This document shows, in pieces, positions 1 to 9,370 of a DNA stretch of 38,602 bases (the stretch's first letter is position 1; every line of letters starts with the position of its first letter). The DNA comes from Ignavibacteria bacterium (GTDB lineage Bacteria > Bacteroidota > Ignavibacteria > Tepidaquicellales > Tepidaquicellaceae). The stretch lies in NCBI GenBank assembly GCA_016783945.1, contig JADHVP010000020.1:1-38602 (forward strand), in the 5' to 3' direction. The translations under genes were made by a program, and so were the position numbers. A model generated the notes under the pieces. The model was given only the letters and a program-made list of their open reading frames with translations. It was not told the origin of the DNA and ran no database searches.

Positions 1-1
1 T

Positions 2-733
2 GTGGATAAACTATTCCCGAATGAATATCCTGTTGGTAAAGACATTATTATAGACAAGCATCAATTTAAAGTAATAGGAATATTCGAAAGGGAGGGCGAA
101 GCATTCGGTGAAAGTAATGATAATTTTGCTTTAATTCCAATGACAAAGATGCATCAGATCTATGGAAAGAATAACCGCTCTCTTAATATTGCTATTCAGG
201 CAGAGAACAAAGAATTTTTTAATGAAACCGTCGAACATGTGTCAAATGTGTTGAGGGTAATCAGGAGAGTAAAACCGGGTGAGGAAAATAATTTCGAGAT
301 ATTTTCAAATGAGTCATTGATAAATACTGTAAACGAATTCACACAATATTTTAAGTATGGAGCAGGTTTTATTTCGTTTATTTCTATTCTTGCAGCAGGA
401 GTTGGTATTATGAATATCATGCTTGTTTCTGTTACGGAAAGAACAAAGGAGATTGGGATAAGGAAAGCTATAGGAGCAAAGAATCGAAGCATATTGATTC
501 AGTTCTTGATAGAAGCTGTGATTCTCTGTGAACTTGGTGGACTAATCGGAATTGGTCTTGGAATATTGACAGGGAATTTAGTTGGAATATATTTGGAGTC
601 ACCGGTAGTGATTCCTGTTGACTGGGTGATAATTGGCTTAGTTGTTTGTTCGGCTGTAGGTATAATTTTTGGAGTGTACCCGGCTTATAAGGCTGCAAAG
701 CTTAATCCGATTGATGCGTTGAGATATGAGTAA
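2..733 (+). CDS. ABC transporter permease, MacB/FtsX type (5' truncated by window edge)
   Basis: C-terminal part of an inner-membrane permease of the MacB/FtsX family, which couples cytoplasmic ATP hydrolysis to conformational change in a periplasmic domain, often for export of lipoproteins, peptides or macrolides. The first ~110 residues are the end of the periplasmic domain (motif 'PVGKDIIIDKHQFKVIGIF'). They are followed by a membrane segment, the conserved cytoplasmic coupling loop 'ERTKEIGIRKAIGAKNRSI', and two further hydrophobic segments ending 'YPAYKAAKLNPIDALRYE', which is the canonical family C-terminus. The frame is open to base 2, so the start lies outside. It ends 9 bases before the convergent kinase gene, with no clear terminator between them. 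The substrate cannot be told from this fragment. Confidence 0.93.
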   Translation: MDKLFPNEYPVGKDIIIDKHQFKVIGIFEREGEAFGESNDNFALIPMTKMHQIYGKNNRSLNIAIQAENKEFFNETVEHVSNVLRVIRRVKPGEENNFEIFSNESLINTVNEFTQYFKYGAGFISFISILAAGVGIMNIMLVSVTERTKEIGIRKAIGAKNRSILIQFLIEAVILCELGGLIGIGLGILTGNLVGIYLESPVVIPVDWVIIGLVVCSAVGIIFGVYPAYKAAKLNPIDALRYE

Positions 734-742
734 CATCAAAGT

Positions 743-1759
743 TTAGTTTAAACGCACAGAGTTCTCCGGATCAAGTAAACTCATAAGAAATTTTAGTATG
801 TATTTATTCTCAAACTGTGTAATTATACTTTCAATATTATTAAGTGCTCTCGGAATTTTAAACAGTATATCACTATTCTTTTTTCTATCAAAATTATAAC
901 CGTAACTTCCCAGCACCTGCAATAATCTTAATAAAGCAAAGTAATAAAAGTTTTCAAAAAATGTTTCTGTATCTATATCGATTTTTTTACTAAGTTCTTT
1001 CAAGTAATATCCTAAAAGTTCCTTCCTGTCATTTTCATTTATAAAAATACTGCTCGAATATAAAAAAGATGCAGGGTCATATTCAAGAGGACCTAATCGT
1101 CCTGATTGATAGTCAATGTAATACAATTCACCGGATTTGACTAAAATGTTTCTTGGCTGGAAATCCCGGTAGACAAAATACTCATCCTTATTATCAGGAA
1201 CCTTACTCAGTATTTCTTCGAATGCGTTGTTAATTAATGATTCATCTTGAGAAATAAAAAACTTTTTTAAATAATACTCTTGAAATTTTATCAGGTCATA
1301 TTCAAATTGGTTTCTATCCAGTTTCTTAGTTTGATAGCAGAGGTCAAAGTCTAATTCATCAGCAGCACGAGTTTGAAATTCAGTGAGATCTTTAAGAGCT
1401 TTTTTATAAAACCATATTAACTCATCCCTTTTAATGTATTTTTGTCTTGAAAATGAAAAGAGATCCATACTACCAAGGTCTTCAATAATGTAATATTTGT
1501 TATCGGTTGACACACAATAAAATTCCGGTACATTAAGTCCAATTCTTTTTAATGTTTTTGAGAATTCGATAAATGCTTTATTCTCATTGATTCCTTCGTA
1601 ATAAATTCCTATACAGTTTTTGTGTTCTGATTTTAATCTGAAAATCTTTCTGTTGGAAGAGTCAGGTATAATTTCTTCAACACTAATAACATTTTCATGA
1701 TATTTAAAGTAAAATAAATTTTGAAATGTATAGTATAATATTTCTTTATCGTAAGACAC
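743..1759 (-). CDS. Aminoglycoside phosphotransferase-fold kinase, AmgK-like
   Basis: 338-aa cytoplasmic protein of the APH/choline-kinase fold. The catalytic loop is 'YRDFQPRNIL' (Asp base, Asn metal ligand). It is followed by the metal-binding segment 'IDYQSGRLGPLEYDPASFLY', which closely matches the Bacteroidota proteins related to AmgK, the anomeric MurNAc/GlcNAc kinase of cell-wall recycling. N-lobe residues around 'IYYEGINENKAFIEFSKTL' and 'YIIEDLGSMDLF' fit the nucleotide-binding half. In related genomes this kinase is often fused to, or next to, a MurU-like nucleotidyltransferase; none is visible here. Family membership is seen directly; cell-wall sugar kinase activity is inferred, and antibiotic phosphorylation is less likely. 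It lies 39 bases downstream of nhaA on the same strand. Confidence 0.8.
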   Translation of the reverse strand: MSYDKEILYYTFQNLFYFKYHENVISVEEIIPDSSNRKIFRLKSEHKNCIGIYYEGINENKAFIEFSKTLKRIGLNVPEFYCVSTDNKYYIIEDLGSMDLFSFSRQKYIKRDELIWFYKKALKDLTEFQTRAADELDFDLCYQTKKLDRNQFEYDLIKFQEYYLKKFFISQDESLINNAFEEILSKVPDNKDEYFVYRDFQPRNILVKSGELYYIDYQSGRLGPLEYDPASFLYSSSIFINENDRKELLGYYLKELSKKIDIDTETFFENFYYFALLRLLQVLGSYGYNFDRKKNSDILFKIPRALNNIESIITQFENKYILKFLMSLLDPENSVRLN

Positions 1760-1798
1760 TTTTAAGTATATTCAATAATTATGATTAAGTTAAATTTG

Positions 1799-3133
1799 TT
1801 AAGCTGGTTTATGATCTTTACCAAGTTTTAATATAACTGCTCCAATTATCCCGGAAAGAGCAGAAGCAATTAAAATACCAAGTTTTGCCTCCTGCAAATA
1901 AAGAATATTATCGAAAGCAAGTCCTGCGATAAAAAGTGACATCGTAAATCCTATACCTGCAACGGCACTGATTCCATGAAGTTTGTTCCATGTTGCTCCC
2001 GCTGGTAGTTCTGCAATCTTTAATTTTATAGAGAGCCAAGAGAATAATAGAATCCCAATCTGTTTTCCTGCAATCAATCCAAGAATTATTCCTAAACTGA
2101 TAGGATTGAAAATATTCGATAATAATTCCGATTCAATCTTTAATCCAGCATTTACCAAAGCGAATATAGGCATAATGAAAAACGCTACCCAGTAAGTAAG
2201 TTTGTGTTCAAGTCTGTGCATCGGAGATAAGACTTTATGGGAGATAGATTCTAAATGAAAAACAGCAGAGTTAAACTCTTTTGTTGCCGGGACATCTTCT
2301 CCAATATTTCCAGGTAATTCGAGTTCCTTAAAAATTTCTTTACCTTCTTCAACATACTTTTTAGAATTTATACGTGCTTTAGCCGGAATTGTGAAAGCAG
2401 CAATAACACCAGCTATTGTTGCATGCACACCGGAATATAAAAAAGCAAACCATAACCCGATTCCCAATATTAAGTATACAATCGGATGTCTTATATGTAA
2501 ACGATTACATACAATGAGAGCAATAAATATGATTCCTCCAATTAAAAGACTTGTAAGATACAGATCTGAAGTATAGAATATTGCTATAACAAGAACAGCA
2601 CCAAGGTCATCAACGATTGCGAGTGCCGTTAAAAAAACTTTTAATCCTAATGGGATTCTATTACCGAATAGTGCAATTATCCCTACTGCAAAAGCAATAT
2701 CAGTAGCCATTGGTATACCCCATCCACTAATAGAATCACTTCCATAATTTAATGCAGAATAAATAGCAGCGGGAACGAGCATACCCCCGATAGCTGCTGC
2801 AATCGGAAGGGCAGCTTTTTTAAATGACGACAACTCACCAACGATCAACTCTCTTTTTATTTCAAGACCAACAACAAAGAAAAAAATAGCCATCAATCCG
2901 TCATTGATCCAATAGTGTAATGACTGTGTCAGGATAAAATCCTTAAACCCAATAGTGAAATCTATATGCCATATTTTGTCATAGTATTCACCCCACGGGG
3001 AATTTGCCCAAACGATTGCTACTACAGCACACACGAGCAATACGATTCCACCGGATGCTTGAGTTATAAAAAACCTTTGGAAAGGTCTTAATATCTTTTC
3101 TATTCGAGGTTTATTTTCAACTTTTATTTTCAT
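1799..3133 (-). CDS. nhaA: Na+/H+ antiporter NhaA
   Basis: 444-aa inner-membrane antiporter that exchanges cytoplasmic Na+ or Li+ for external H+, supporting pH and sodium homeostasis. Hallmarks are 'MATDIAFAVGI' (the T-D pair of the unwound TM4), 'ALAIVDDLGAVLVIA' (the paired Asp of TM5 that bind the ion), the 'FFFVVGLEIKRELIVGELS' loop near the N-terminus and 'GIGFTMSLFIAGLAF' near the C-terminus. It is longer than the E. coli protein because of a polar stretch of about 50 residues in mid-protein ('EEGKEIFKELELPGNI' to 'HKVLSPMHRLEHKL'), common in Bacteroidota homologues. ATG start at 3133. Probably monocistronic, or co-transcribed with the downstream kinase. Confidence 0.96.
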   Translation of the reverse strand: MKIKVENKPRIEKILRPFQRFFITQASGGIVLLVCAVVAIVWANSPWGEYYDKIWHIDFTIGFKDFILTQSLHYWINDGLMAIFFFVVGLEIKRELIVGELSSFKKAALPIAAAIGGMLVPAAIYSALNYGSDSISGWGIPMATDIAFAVGIIALFGNRIPLGLKVFLTALAIVDDLGAVLVIAIFYTSDLYLTSLLIGGIIFIALIVCNRLHIRHPIVYLILGIGLWFAFLYSGVHATIAGVIAAFTIPAKARINSKKYVEEGKEIFKELELPGNIGEDVPATKEFNSAVFHLESISHKVLSPMHRLEHKLTYWVAFFIMPIFALVNAGLKIESELLSNIFNPISLGIILGLIAGKQIGILLFSWLSIKLKIAELPAGATWNKLHGISAVAGIGFTMSLFIAGLAFDNILYLQEAKLGILIASALSGIIGAVILKLGKDHKPA

Positions 3134-3254
3134 TGAATCATCTGGTGATGGTAATTATAGTTATATAAAATATTGTATAATTAGTGGTGCTGAAGTACAT
3201 CCATAATCATTTGTATTTATTCCATTGACTTTTATATTGTTCAATTTTGAATTT

Positions 3255-3956
3255 CTATATTAAAGCATTGTGTAGAAACTTTACAAAGTTGTACATTTGT
3301 TTCATATTTTTTGTAATTAGTTCAACTAATGATGAATCGAAGATCACATCAGGATTATGAAATTCGTCAACATAGAATTGTTTCATTTTCAATGTTTCGA
3401 TTAATAATTCATCTGCTTTCTTTTCATATCCTTTCGGTAGTCTTGAAGTTTTTTCACCTAAAACATTTTTATAAGCTTTTACAAATTTCTTAATAGAAAC
3501 AATTTTTTTGTACCTAGGGTAATTTGTATATATTTCATTTCGGATCTTTTTCAATTTATGAGGATCAGTACTGTACTGTCCACCTGCAACTAAAAATTCG
3601 GTAGGACTAAAATGAAAATAAAATTGAGGTATATCGGGTTTCTTAATCATATCGAAACAAAATGATGCAGCAAGATGTGATTTGTAAGGTGTTTTATCTT
3701 TAGTAAACCTTATATCACGGTTTATACGAAAAATAGATTTGTAATTAACTACTATATTGGGATCGATTTTTTTAATTTCTACCGATAGTGTATCTATAAG
3801 AACACGCATCGGTTGTTTTAGATACACTTCATATATCTCCCTGTTTTTATCAAACCATTTTTTATTATTATATCGTGGATTTTGTAGCTTACTAAGAAAT
3901 TCTAAACTCTCAGGTTGAAAACCGAGGAATGGTTCTTTAACTAAACTGTCTAACAT
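3255..3956 (-). CDS. DUF2461 family protein
   Basis: 233-aa protein of the widespread DUF2461 family (TIGR02453-type). Family marks are the N-terminal 'FLGFQPESLEFLSKL' plus 'WFDKNREIYEVYLKQP', the 'RINRDIRFTKDKTPYKSHLAA' core, and 'FYFHFSPTEFLVAGGQY', in which a substrate- or metal-like pocket has been presumed but not shown. No signal peptide or membrane segment. Function unknown; the family is usually annotated as hypothetical. It is transcribed away from the alpha-2-macroglobulin gene, leaving a 169-base divergent intergenic region with no clear promoter motif. Confidence 0.88.
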   Translation of the reverse strand: MLDSLVKEPFLGFQPESLEFLSKLQNPRYNNKKWFDKNREIYEVYLKQPMRVLIDTLSVEIKKIDPNIVVNYKSIFRINRDIRFTKDKTPYKSHLAASFCFDMIKKPDIPQFYFHFSPTEFLVAGGQYSTDPHKLKKIRNEIYTNYPRYKKIVSIKKFVKAYKNVLGEKTSRLPKGYEKKADELLIETLKMKQFYVDEFHNPDVIFDSSLVELITKNMKQMYNFVKFLHNALI

Positions 3957-4125
3957 TTTTTGAGAATAATTTAAACAAAACTTTTTTTATAAAGTAGACA
4001 CAAATTATCAAAAAGAGGACACTCTTCGGAACTAATAAATTTTAAATGAATATAAAAAGACAAATGAGTTTATTTGTAAATCTAAAAATCAAATTAATCT
4101 ATTTTAAAACTATAAACTAAAAGCC

Positions 4126-7100
4126 ATGAAAGCGCTAACATCAAATTCGTTATTGATACTGATTCTAACAGCATCAATGTTATTCATAACCGGAAAAAAT
4201 ATATATCCCACAAGTTCAACAAGTGAAAAACCAGATATAAATTACAACATATCGACGAATAACCTTTATTTTCCTGGAGATGAAATTGCCATTAATCTAT
4301 ATTCGTATGATTATACACAGGAAAAAAAGAATCAAAAGGTTTCTTTCAAAATCCAAATATATAAAATAAACAACCTTAAGGATTTTTATTCAAAGCAGAC
4401 CTCCCGGTATAACATAGACGTACTTGGACGTGACAGCACGAACCTGACATTCCTTGCTGATGAGGTGGCGGAGTTTACGAAGAATATAAAATCCAAAAAT
4501 GATTACGGTTATTATTATATAAATGAATCTATCCCGATTAATATAACAGAGAGGGGAGCATATTTAATAAAAGTCTCAGCGGGTAACAAGGTAGCATATT
4601 GCGGATTTATTGTATCCCAGCTTGGAGTTATATCAAAAGCCGGTAACACTTCGATGTTAGCGTTTGTGGTTGACAGAAAAACAGGCAAACCAATTTCCAA
4701 TGCCGATCTCAATTTTTTCATTGGGTCAAGACAGATAGGTCAGGGATACACTTCGGATGGGCTCTTTTATCAAGAGGTAAAGGGTGAAGTATTAAATGCA
4801 AACAATGAATACCAGTATCCTTTGATTATAGGACAGTACGGTGAAGAAATTGTAATCTCAGACCCATATTTATACTTCGGGTATTCACGTGATAAATTTA
4901 ATACCTATGTATTCACTAATCAGCCGGTTTACAGGACAGAATCCGAAGTATTATTCAAAGGAACAATAAAACGAAGAACACCCACTGGGTATGAATCATA
5001 TTCGGATAAAGATATAACGGTAAAGATAAATGATTCGCGTGGTGCGGAAGTTTATAAGAAGTTATTACGCACAAATGATATAGGAAGTTTTGACGGCGAG
5101 TATAAGATAGATAAAGAAGCACCATTAGGAACGTACTATATTTATGTAACCATTGATGAGAATAATTCTTCGAGTTCATCTTTTACAGTAGAGCAGTTCA
5201 AGAAGCCGGAATATAAAGTAACAGTAACAACGGATAAGAGCCAGTATTACGGAAAAGATAATCTAACAGGTACTGTCGAAGCAAATTATTTTTTTGGAAG
5301 CCCGGTAACAGGAGCAGATGTTGAATACAATATTTATAGGGTAAGGTACTACCAGCCGTGGTGGAAATTCTCAGAATATGCATGGTGGTACGAAGATTAT
5401 TATTCGAATTTAGATGACAATTATGAATACAGCGGCGCAGAATATATTTATTCAGGTGAAGGGACATTAGATGAAGAGGGTAAGTTTGAGTTTAATTACA
5501 CTATAGATGAAAATTTCGAATTCAAAGACGAATATTACCGCTGGTGGTGGTACGACAGGGAGACAGACTATCGTTATATTATCCAGGCAAAAGTAGTTGA
5601 CAAGTCAAGGCGGGAAATTGCAGGAACAACGACAGCATTTGTAACAAGGGGTGGTTTTTATTTAAATGGAAAGGCAGATAAATATTTATATAAACCGGGC
5701 GAGAAGGTAAACATTGAAGTAAGGTCATTTGACTTTTCGGATAAACCGGTACAGACAGAATTTACTGCTGAGATATACAAACGAACATGGAGCAGAGATT
5801 GGAAAGAGAATAAGGATTATATAACAACAATATCCGGACGGACGATGAGTGATGGAAAAGGTATTATAACTTATGACATTGGTACATCTAATGCAGAGGG
5901 TTCTTATACGGTAGAAATAAAAGCAAAAGACGATAGGTCTAATGAGATAACATCACAAGCATATTTTTACGTATCAGAAGGGGATATGTGGTGGTATTAC
6001 AATCAATCCGGAGGTATACAGATAATCACTGATAAGGATAGTTATAGAAAAGGAGATATATGTAAAGCATTAATAATAACAACAGTACCTGATGCAAATG
6101 TGCTGGTATCGACACAGAGTGATGATATACTGTATTACAAAGCCGATAAATTTACGGGTACATCTAAAATGATAGAGATTCCTATAACCGACAGATACAT
6201 ATCGAGTTTTGAGATAAGTGTTAACTATGTATCGGAAGGACAGTTCTACTCATCCTCAAAACCATTGATGGTGATTCCTGAAGAAAATTTCTTAACAGTG
6301 GAAATAGATCCTTCGAAACTAATATACAAGCCGAAAGAATCCGGTGGTTTAAAGGTAAGAGTGCTGGATAATAATGGCAATCCTGTACGGGATGCGGAGG
6401 TTTCGATTGGAATAATAGATGAGAGCATCTATTCAATAAAGGAAGACAACACGAAAGATATAAGGAAATTCTTCTACGGACCGACGTTCACTGCAGTGAG
6501 CACAGCATTCAATACATACAACAGCAATTATGGTTATTCAAGATTAATGACAATTTATGAGAGATTCAATGTTCGTTCTACTAAAGATAACGAGTTAGCA
6601 ACAGTAAAGGGTACCTTGTATACAAAGAACAACATACCGATTCCGAATGCGATAATTGTAATAGATGAGGATTTTCAGGCAGCGACGACAGATGAGAATG
6701 GTACATTTGAATTCAAGTTACCAGAAGGTGATTATTCGATTGGCGTTTACTACAGAGGGATGACTAAGGATGACATACGGGACATAAGCTTATCGAAAGG
6801 TGAGGTCAAAACAATCACTCTTTATAATGATAAAGATTTGAATGAACTTTATTCGGAACGACAAGGAATAGATGTTGAGCAAAGTGGTAGAGTAATAACT
6901 TTAGATGGATTAGGAATGGAAGAGAAAGATGAAGAGGCACCGAAGACAAGTGATAAACGAAACGGAAAAAAAGAAAAAGGCAAAGAGGATGATATGACGA
7001 CAGGATTAGTAACACCCGATGTTCGTTCAGACTTTAGGGATGCTATTTATTGGTCGCCATACACAAGAACGGATGCCGACGGTTATGCAATAGTATCTAT

Positions 7101-9162
7101 CGATTATCCAGATAATTTAACCTCCTGGAGGATTACATCAAGAGTCATAACTGGTGATACTAAAGTTGGTCAAATGACGAAGATAGTAATTACAAGGAAA
7201 GACCTTCTTGTTAGGATGGAAACACCGAGATTCCTGCAGGACAAAGATGAAGTTATTATTTCAACAATCATTCACAACTATTTAGATAAAGAGAAAACCA
7301 CAAAAGTTAAGTTCAAAGCAGAAAATGTTGAGTTGATTGGTGAGAGTGAAAAAACAATCACACTTGCATCAAATTCAGAACAAAGACTTGATTGGAAGAT
7401 AAAGGTGAATGAGCCTTATGGTGAAGCAAAGCTCTATGCAGAAGCGTTAACGGATGAAGAATCGGACGCATTAGAGATAAAGGTTCCATTACAGCCAAAA
7501 GGATTGCAGATAATCGAAAACACTATAGCAGACTTTACTGATGAGAATAAAACAGAAATTAAGACAGTTTATATTCCGGAAGGAACAGACATACGCAGTG
7601 CAGGAATGCAGTTTACAGTATCACCATCATTAGCTTCGACGATGCTATCAGCTTTAGATGAACTAGCGGGCTATCCTTATGGTTGTGTTGAGCAAACAAT
7701 GAGCAGATTCTTGCCAACAGTCGTAGTTGCACATGCATTTAAGGAGTTAAATGCCCCGATAAATGAAGCTACTGAGAAAGAATTACCGAAGATGGTAGAA
7801 GCAGGTTTGAACAGACTGTACGGTTTCCAGCATTCTGACGGCGGATGGGGCTGGTGGAGAAATGATGGTTCACGTCCTTTCATGACAGCCTATGTAGTTT
7901 ATGGTCTGTCACTGGCAAAAGCAGCCGGATATAACGTCAAATCGAATGTTATATCGAATGGCATTACAGCAATGAAAAATCATCTTAAGAATGTAAAAGA
8001 TATGGACCCGACAACAAAAGCTTATTTATTATACTCACTTGCTGTAGCTGAAGAACGTGATACGGAAATGTTCGAAAGAGAACTTGACAAATTATTAGAA
8101 GAAGAGATAAACGATTATACAAGAGGTCTGATTGCAATGACATATAAACTCATTGGTAATGAAAAAAAGGCGAAGGATGTATTAGCACAACTCGAGAAGA
8201 ATGTTAAGACAAGTGGTGCTGGTGCTGCTTACTGGGAAGGACAAAGCTACAAGTACAGATGGCAGGATGATAAGGTACAAACAACTGCGATGGGATTAAA
8301 AGCATTAGTTAATATTAATCCTACGTCAGATTTGAAGAACATGATAATCAGATGGCTGATGATGCAGCGACAGGGATTATCCTGGAGAAGCACACAGGAG
8401 TCAGCAATGATTATCTATGCGATGGTAGATTACTTAAAAACATCGAAAGAGCTTGATCCGAATTATTCTGTTAAGGTATACGTCAATGGTGATTTATACA
8501 TGGAGAAGAATATGACAAAGGATGATGTATTTGAAAAGGATCAATTGATAAAGATAGACGGTAATAAATTGAGAACAGGCAATAATGAGATAAAGATAGA
8601 AAAGGCTGGTATCGGTAAGGTATATTTCTCAGCGAACACGAGTTATTATACAACGGATGAGAAAGTACATGCAAGAGAGAATGGTTTCAGAGTAGAGAGA
8701 GAATACTACAAATTAGAAAAGTATGAATCATATACAGATAATAAGATAACCTACAGGAAGAAATATTTTGATGGAAGTGTTACGACGGGTGATATGATAT
8801 TAGTGAAGGTACGTGTATTCTCGAAGGATCAGAATTTAGATTACTTCATGCTAGAAGATCCGATCCCTGCAGGATGTGAAGTAACGAAGGACGATTGGGC
8901 GTTTACGATAGAGGAAGAGCCGAACTACAGCGGCTGGGATTATTATTACTGGAGATGGTGGTATGCAGATAAAGATATAAGAGATAACCGGGTGACGTTC
9001 TTTGCAACTTACATGTATGGAGATGAGCAAGTTTTCTCATACATTATGAGAGCTCAGATACCGGGTATTTACAATGTAAATCCGAGTAAAGGAATGTTGA
9101 TGTATTACACAGAAGTCAACGGCAGCAGTAATGATACAAGACTATTAATAGAGGATAAATAA
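4126..9162 (+). CDS. Bacterial alpha-2-macroglobulin with thioester
   Basis: 1678-aa exported protein. An N-terminal hydrophobic segment (about residues 7-24, no lipobox Cys) is followed by a series of MG beta-domains. There is a transthyretin/CarboxypepD-reg-like insert near residues 825-890 ('VKGTLYTKNNIPIPNAIIVI'), a charged linker near 930-965 rich in Lys/Glu, and the A2M signature region ('YWSPYTRTDADGYAIVSI'). The thioester CVEQ (Cys1187-Gln1190, in 'GYPYGCVEQTMSRF') lies in the alpha/alpha-toroid thioester domain with 'GWGWWRNDGSRPFMTAYVVY'. The C-terminal receptor-like domain has several Trp/Tyr-rich loops. The family is thought to trap attacking proteases covalently in the periplasm or at the surface. 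The usual partner PbpC is absent here. A strong intrinsic terminator follows at 9184. The sequence directly shows an intact thioester; protease trapping is family knowledge. Confidence 0.93.
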   Translation: MKALTSNSLLILILTASMLFITGKNIYPTSSTSEKPDINYNISTNNLYFPGDEIAINLYSYDYTQEKKNQKVSFKIQIYKINNLKDFYSKQTSRYNIDVLGRDSTNLTFLADEVAEFTKNIKSKNDYGYYYINESIPINITERGAYLIKVSAGNKVAYCGFIVSQLGVISKAGNTSMLAFVVDRKTGKPISNADLNFFIGSRQIGQGYTSDGLFYQEVKGEVLNANNEYQYPLIIGQYGEEIVISDPYLYFGYSRDKFNTYVFTNQPVYRTESEVLFKGTIKRRTPTGYESYSDKDITVKINDSRGAEVYKKLLRTNDIGSFDGEYKIDKEAPLGTYYIYVTIDENNSSSSSFTVEQFKKPEYKVTVTTDKSQYYGKDNLTGTVEANYFFGSPVTGADVEYNIYRVRYYQPWWKFSEYAWWYEDYYSNLDDNYEYSGAEYIYSGEGTLDEEGKFEFNYTIDENFEFKDEYYRWWWYDRETDYRYIIQAKVVDKSRREIAGTTTAFVTRGGFYLNGKADKYLYKPGEKVNIEVRSFDFSDKPVQTEFTAEIYKRTWSRDWKENKDYITTISGRTMSDGKGIITYDIGTSNAEGSYTVEIKAKDDRSNEITSQAYFYVSEGDMWWYYNQSGGIQIITDKDSYRKGDICKALIITTVPDANVLVSTQSDDILYYKADKFTGTSKMIEIPITDRYISSFEISVNYVSEGQFYSSSKPLMVIPEENFLTVEIDPSKLIYKPKESGGLKVRVLDNNGNPVRDAEVSIGIIDESIYSIKEDNTKDIRKFFYGPTFTAVSTAFNTYNSNYGYSRLMTIYERFNVRSTKDNELATVKGTLYTKNNIPIPNAIIVIDEDFQAATTDENGTFEFKLPEGDYSIGVYYRGMTKDDIRDISLSKGEVKTITLYNDKDLNELYSERQGIDVEQSGRVITLDGLGMEEKDEEAPKTSDKRNGKKEKGKEDDMTTGLVTPDVRSDFRDAIYWSPYTRTDADGYAIVSIDYPDNLTSWRITSRVITGDTKVGQMTKIVITRKDLLVRMETPRFLQDKDEVIISTIIHNYLDKEKTTKVKFKAENVELIGESEKTITLASNSEQRLDWKIKVNEPYGEAKLYAEALTDEESDALEIKVPLQPKGLQIIENTIADFTDENKTEIKTVYIPEGTDIRSAGMQFTVSPSLASTMLSALDELAGYPYGCVEQTMSRFLPTVVVAHAFKELNAPINEATEKELPKMVEAGLNRLYGFQHSDGGWGWWRNDGSRPFMTAYVVYGLSLAKAAGYNVKSNVISNGITAMKNHLKNVKDMDPTTKAYLLYSLAVAEERDTEMFERELDKLLEEEINDYTRGLIAMTYKLIGNEKKAKDVLAQLEKNVKTSGAGAAYWEGQSYKYRWQDDKVQTTAMGLKALVNINPTSDLKNMIIRWLMMQRQGLSWRSTQESAMIIYAMVDYLKTSKELDPNYSVKVYVNGDLYMEKNMTKDDVFEKDQLIKIDGNKLRTGNNEIKIEKAGIGKVYFSANTSYYTTDEKVHARENGFRVEREYYKLEKYESYTDNKITYRKKYFDGSVTTGDMILVKVRVFSKDQNLDYFMLEDPIPAGCEVTKDDWAFTIEEEPNYSGWDYYYWRWWYADKDIRDNRVTFFATYMYGDEQVFSYIMRAQIPGIYNVNPSKGMLMYYTEVNGSSNDTRLLIEDK

Positions 9163-9183
9163 ACAACAAATCGTAAATATATT

Positions 9184-9212
9184 AAAGGCGGATGTTAGGT
9201 CCGCCTTTTTTA
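9184..9212 (+). terminator. Intrinsic terminator after alpha-2-macroglobulin
   Basis: Stem AAAGGCGGA / TCCGCCTTT with a 7-base loop (9184-9208), continuing into a T run. It lies 22 bases after the stop codon, which fits a rho-independent terminator. Confidence 0.88.
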
Positions 9213-9370
9213 TTTCTTTTATTAGATTGGATTTGTGGTAAATGTAAATTTATTTTGTCTTCTTAATTGAATAGAAATTATGTTTCAGAAGAATTACATT
9301 AATACCTTATCAAATTAATTCCTTAATTGAGTAAATGTCTGGGAATTAATATCATTAATATTTGCATTTC

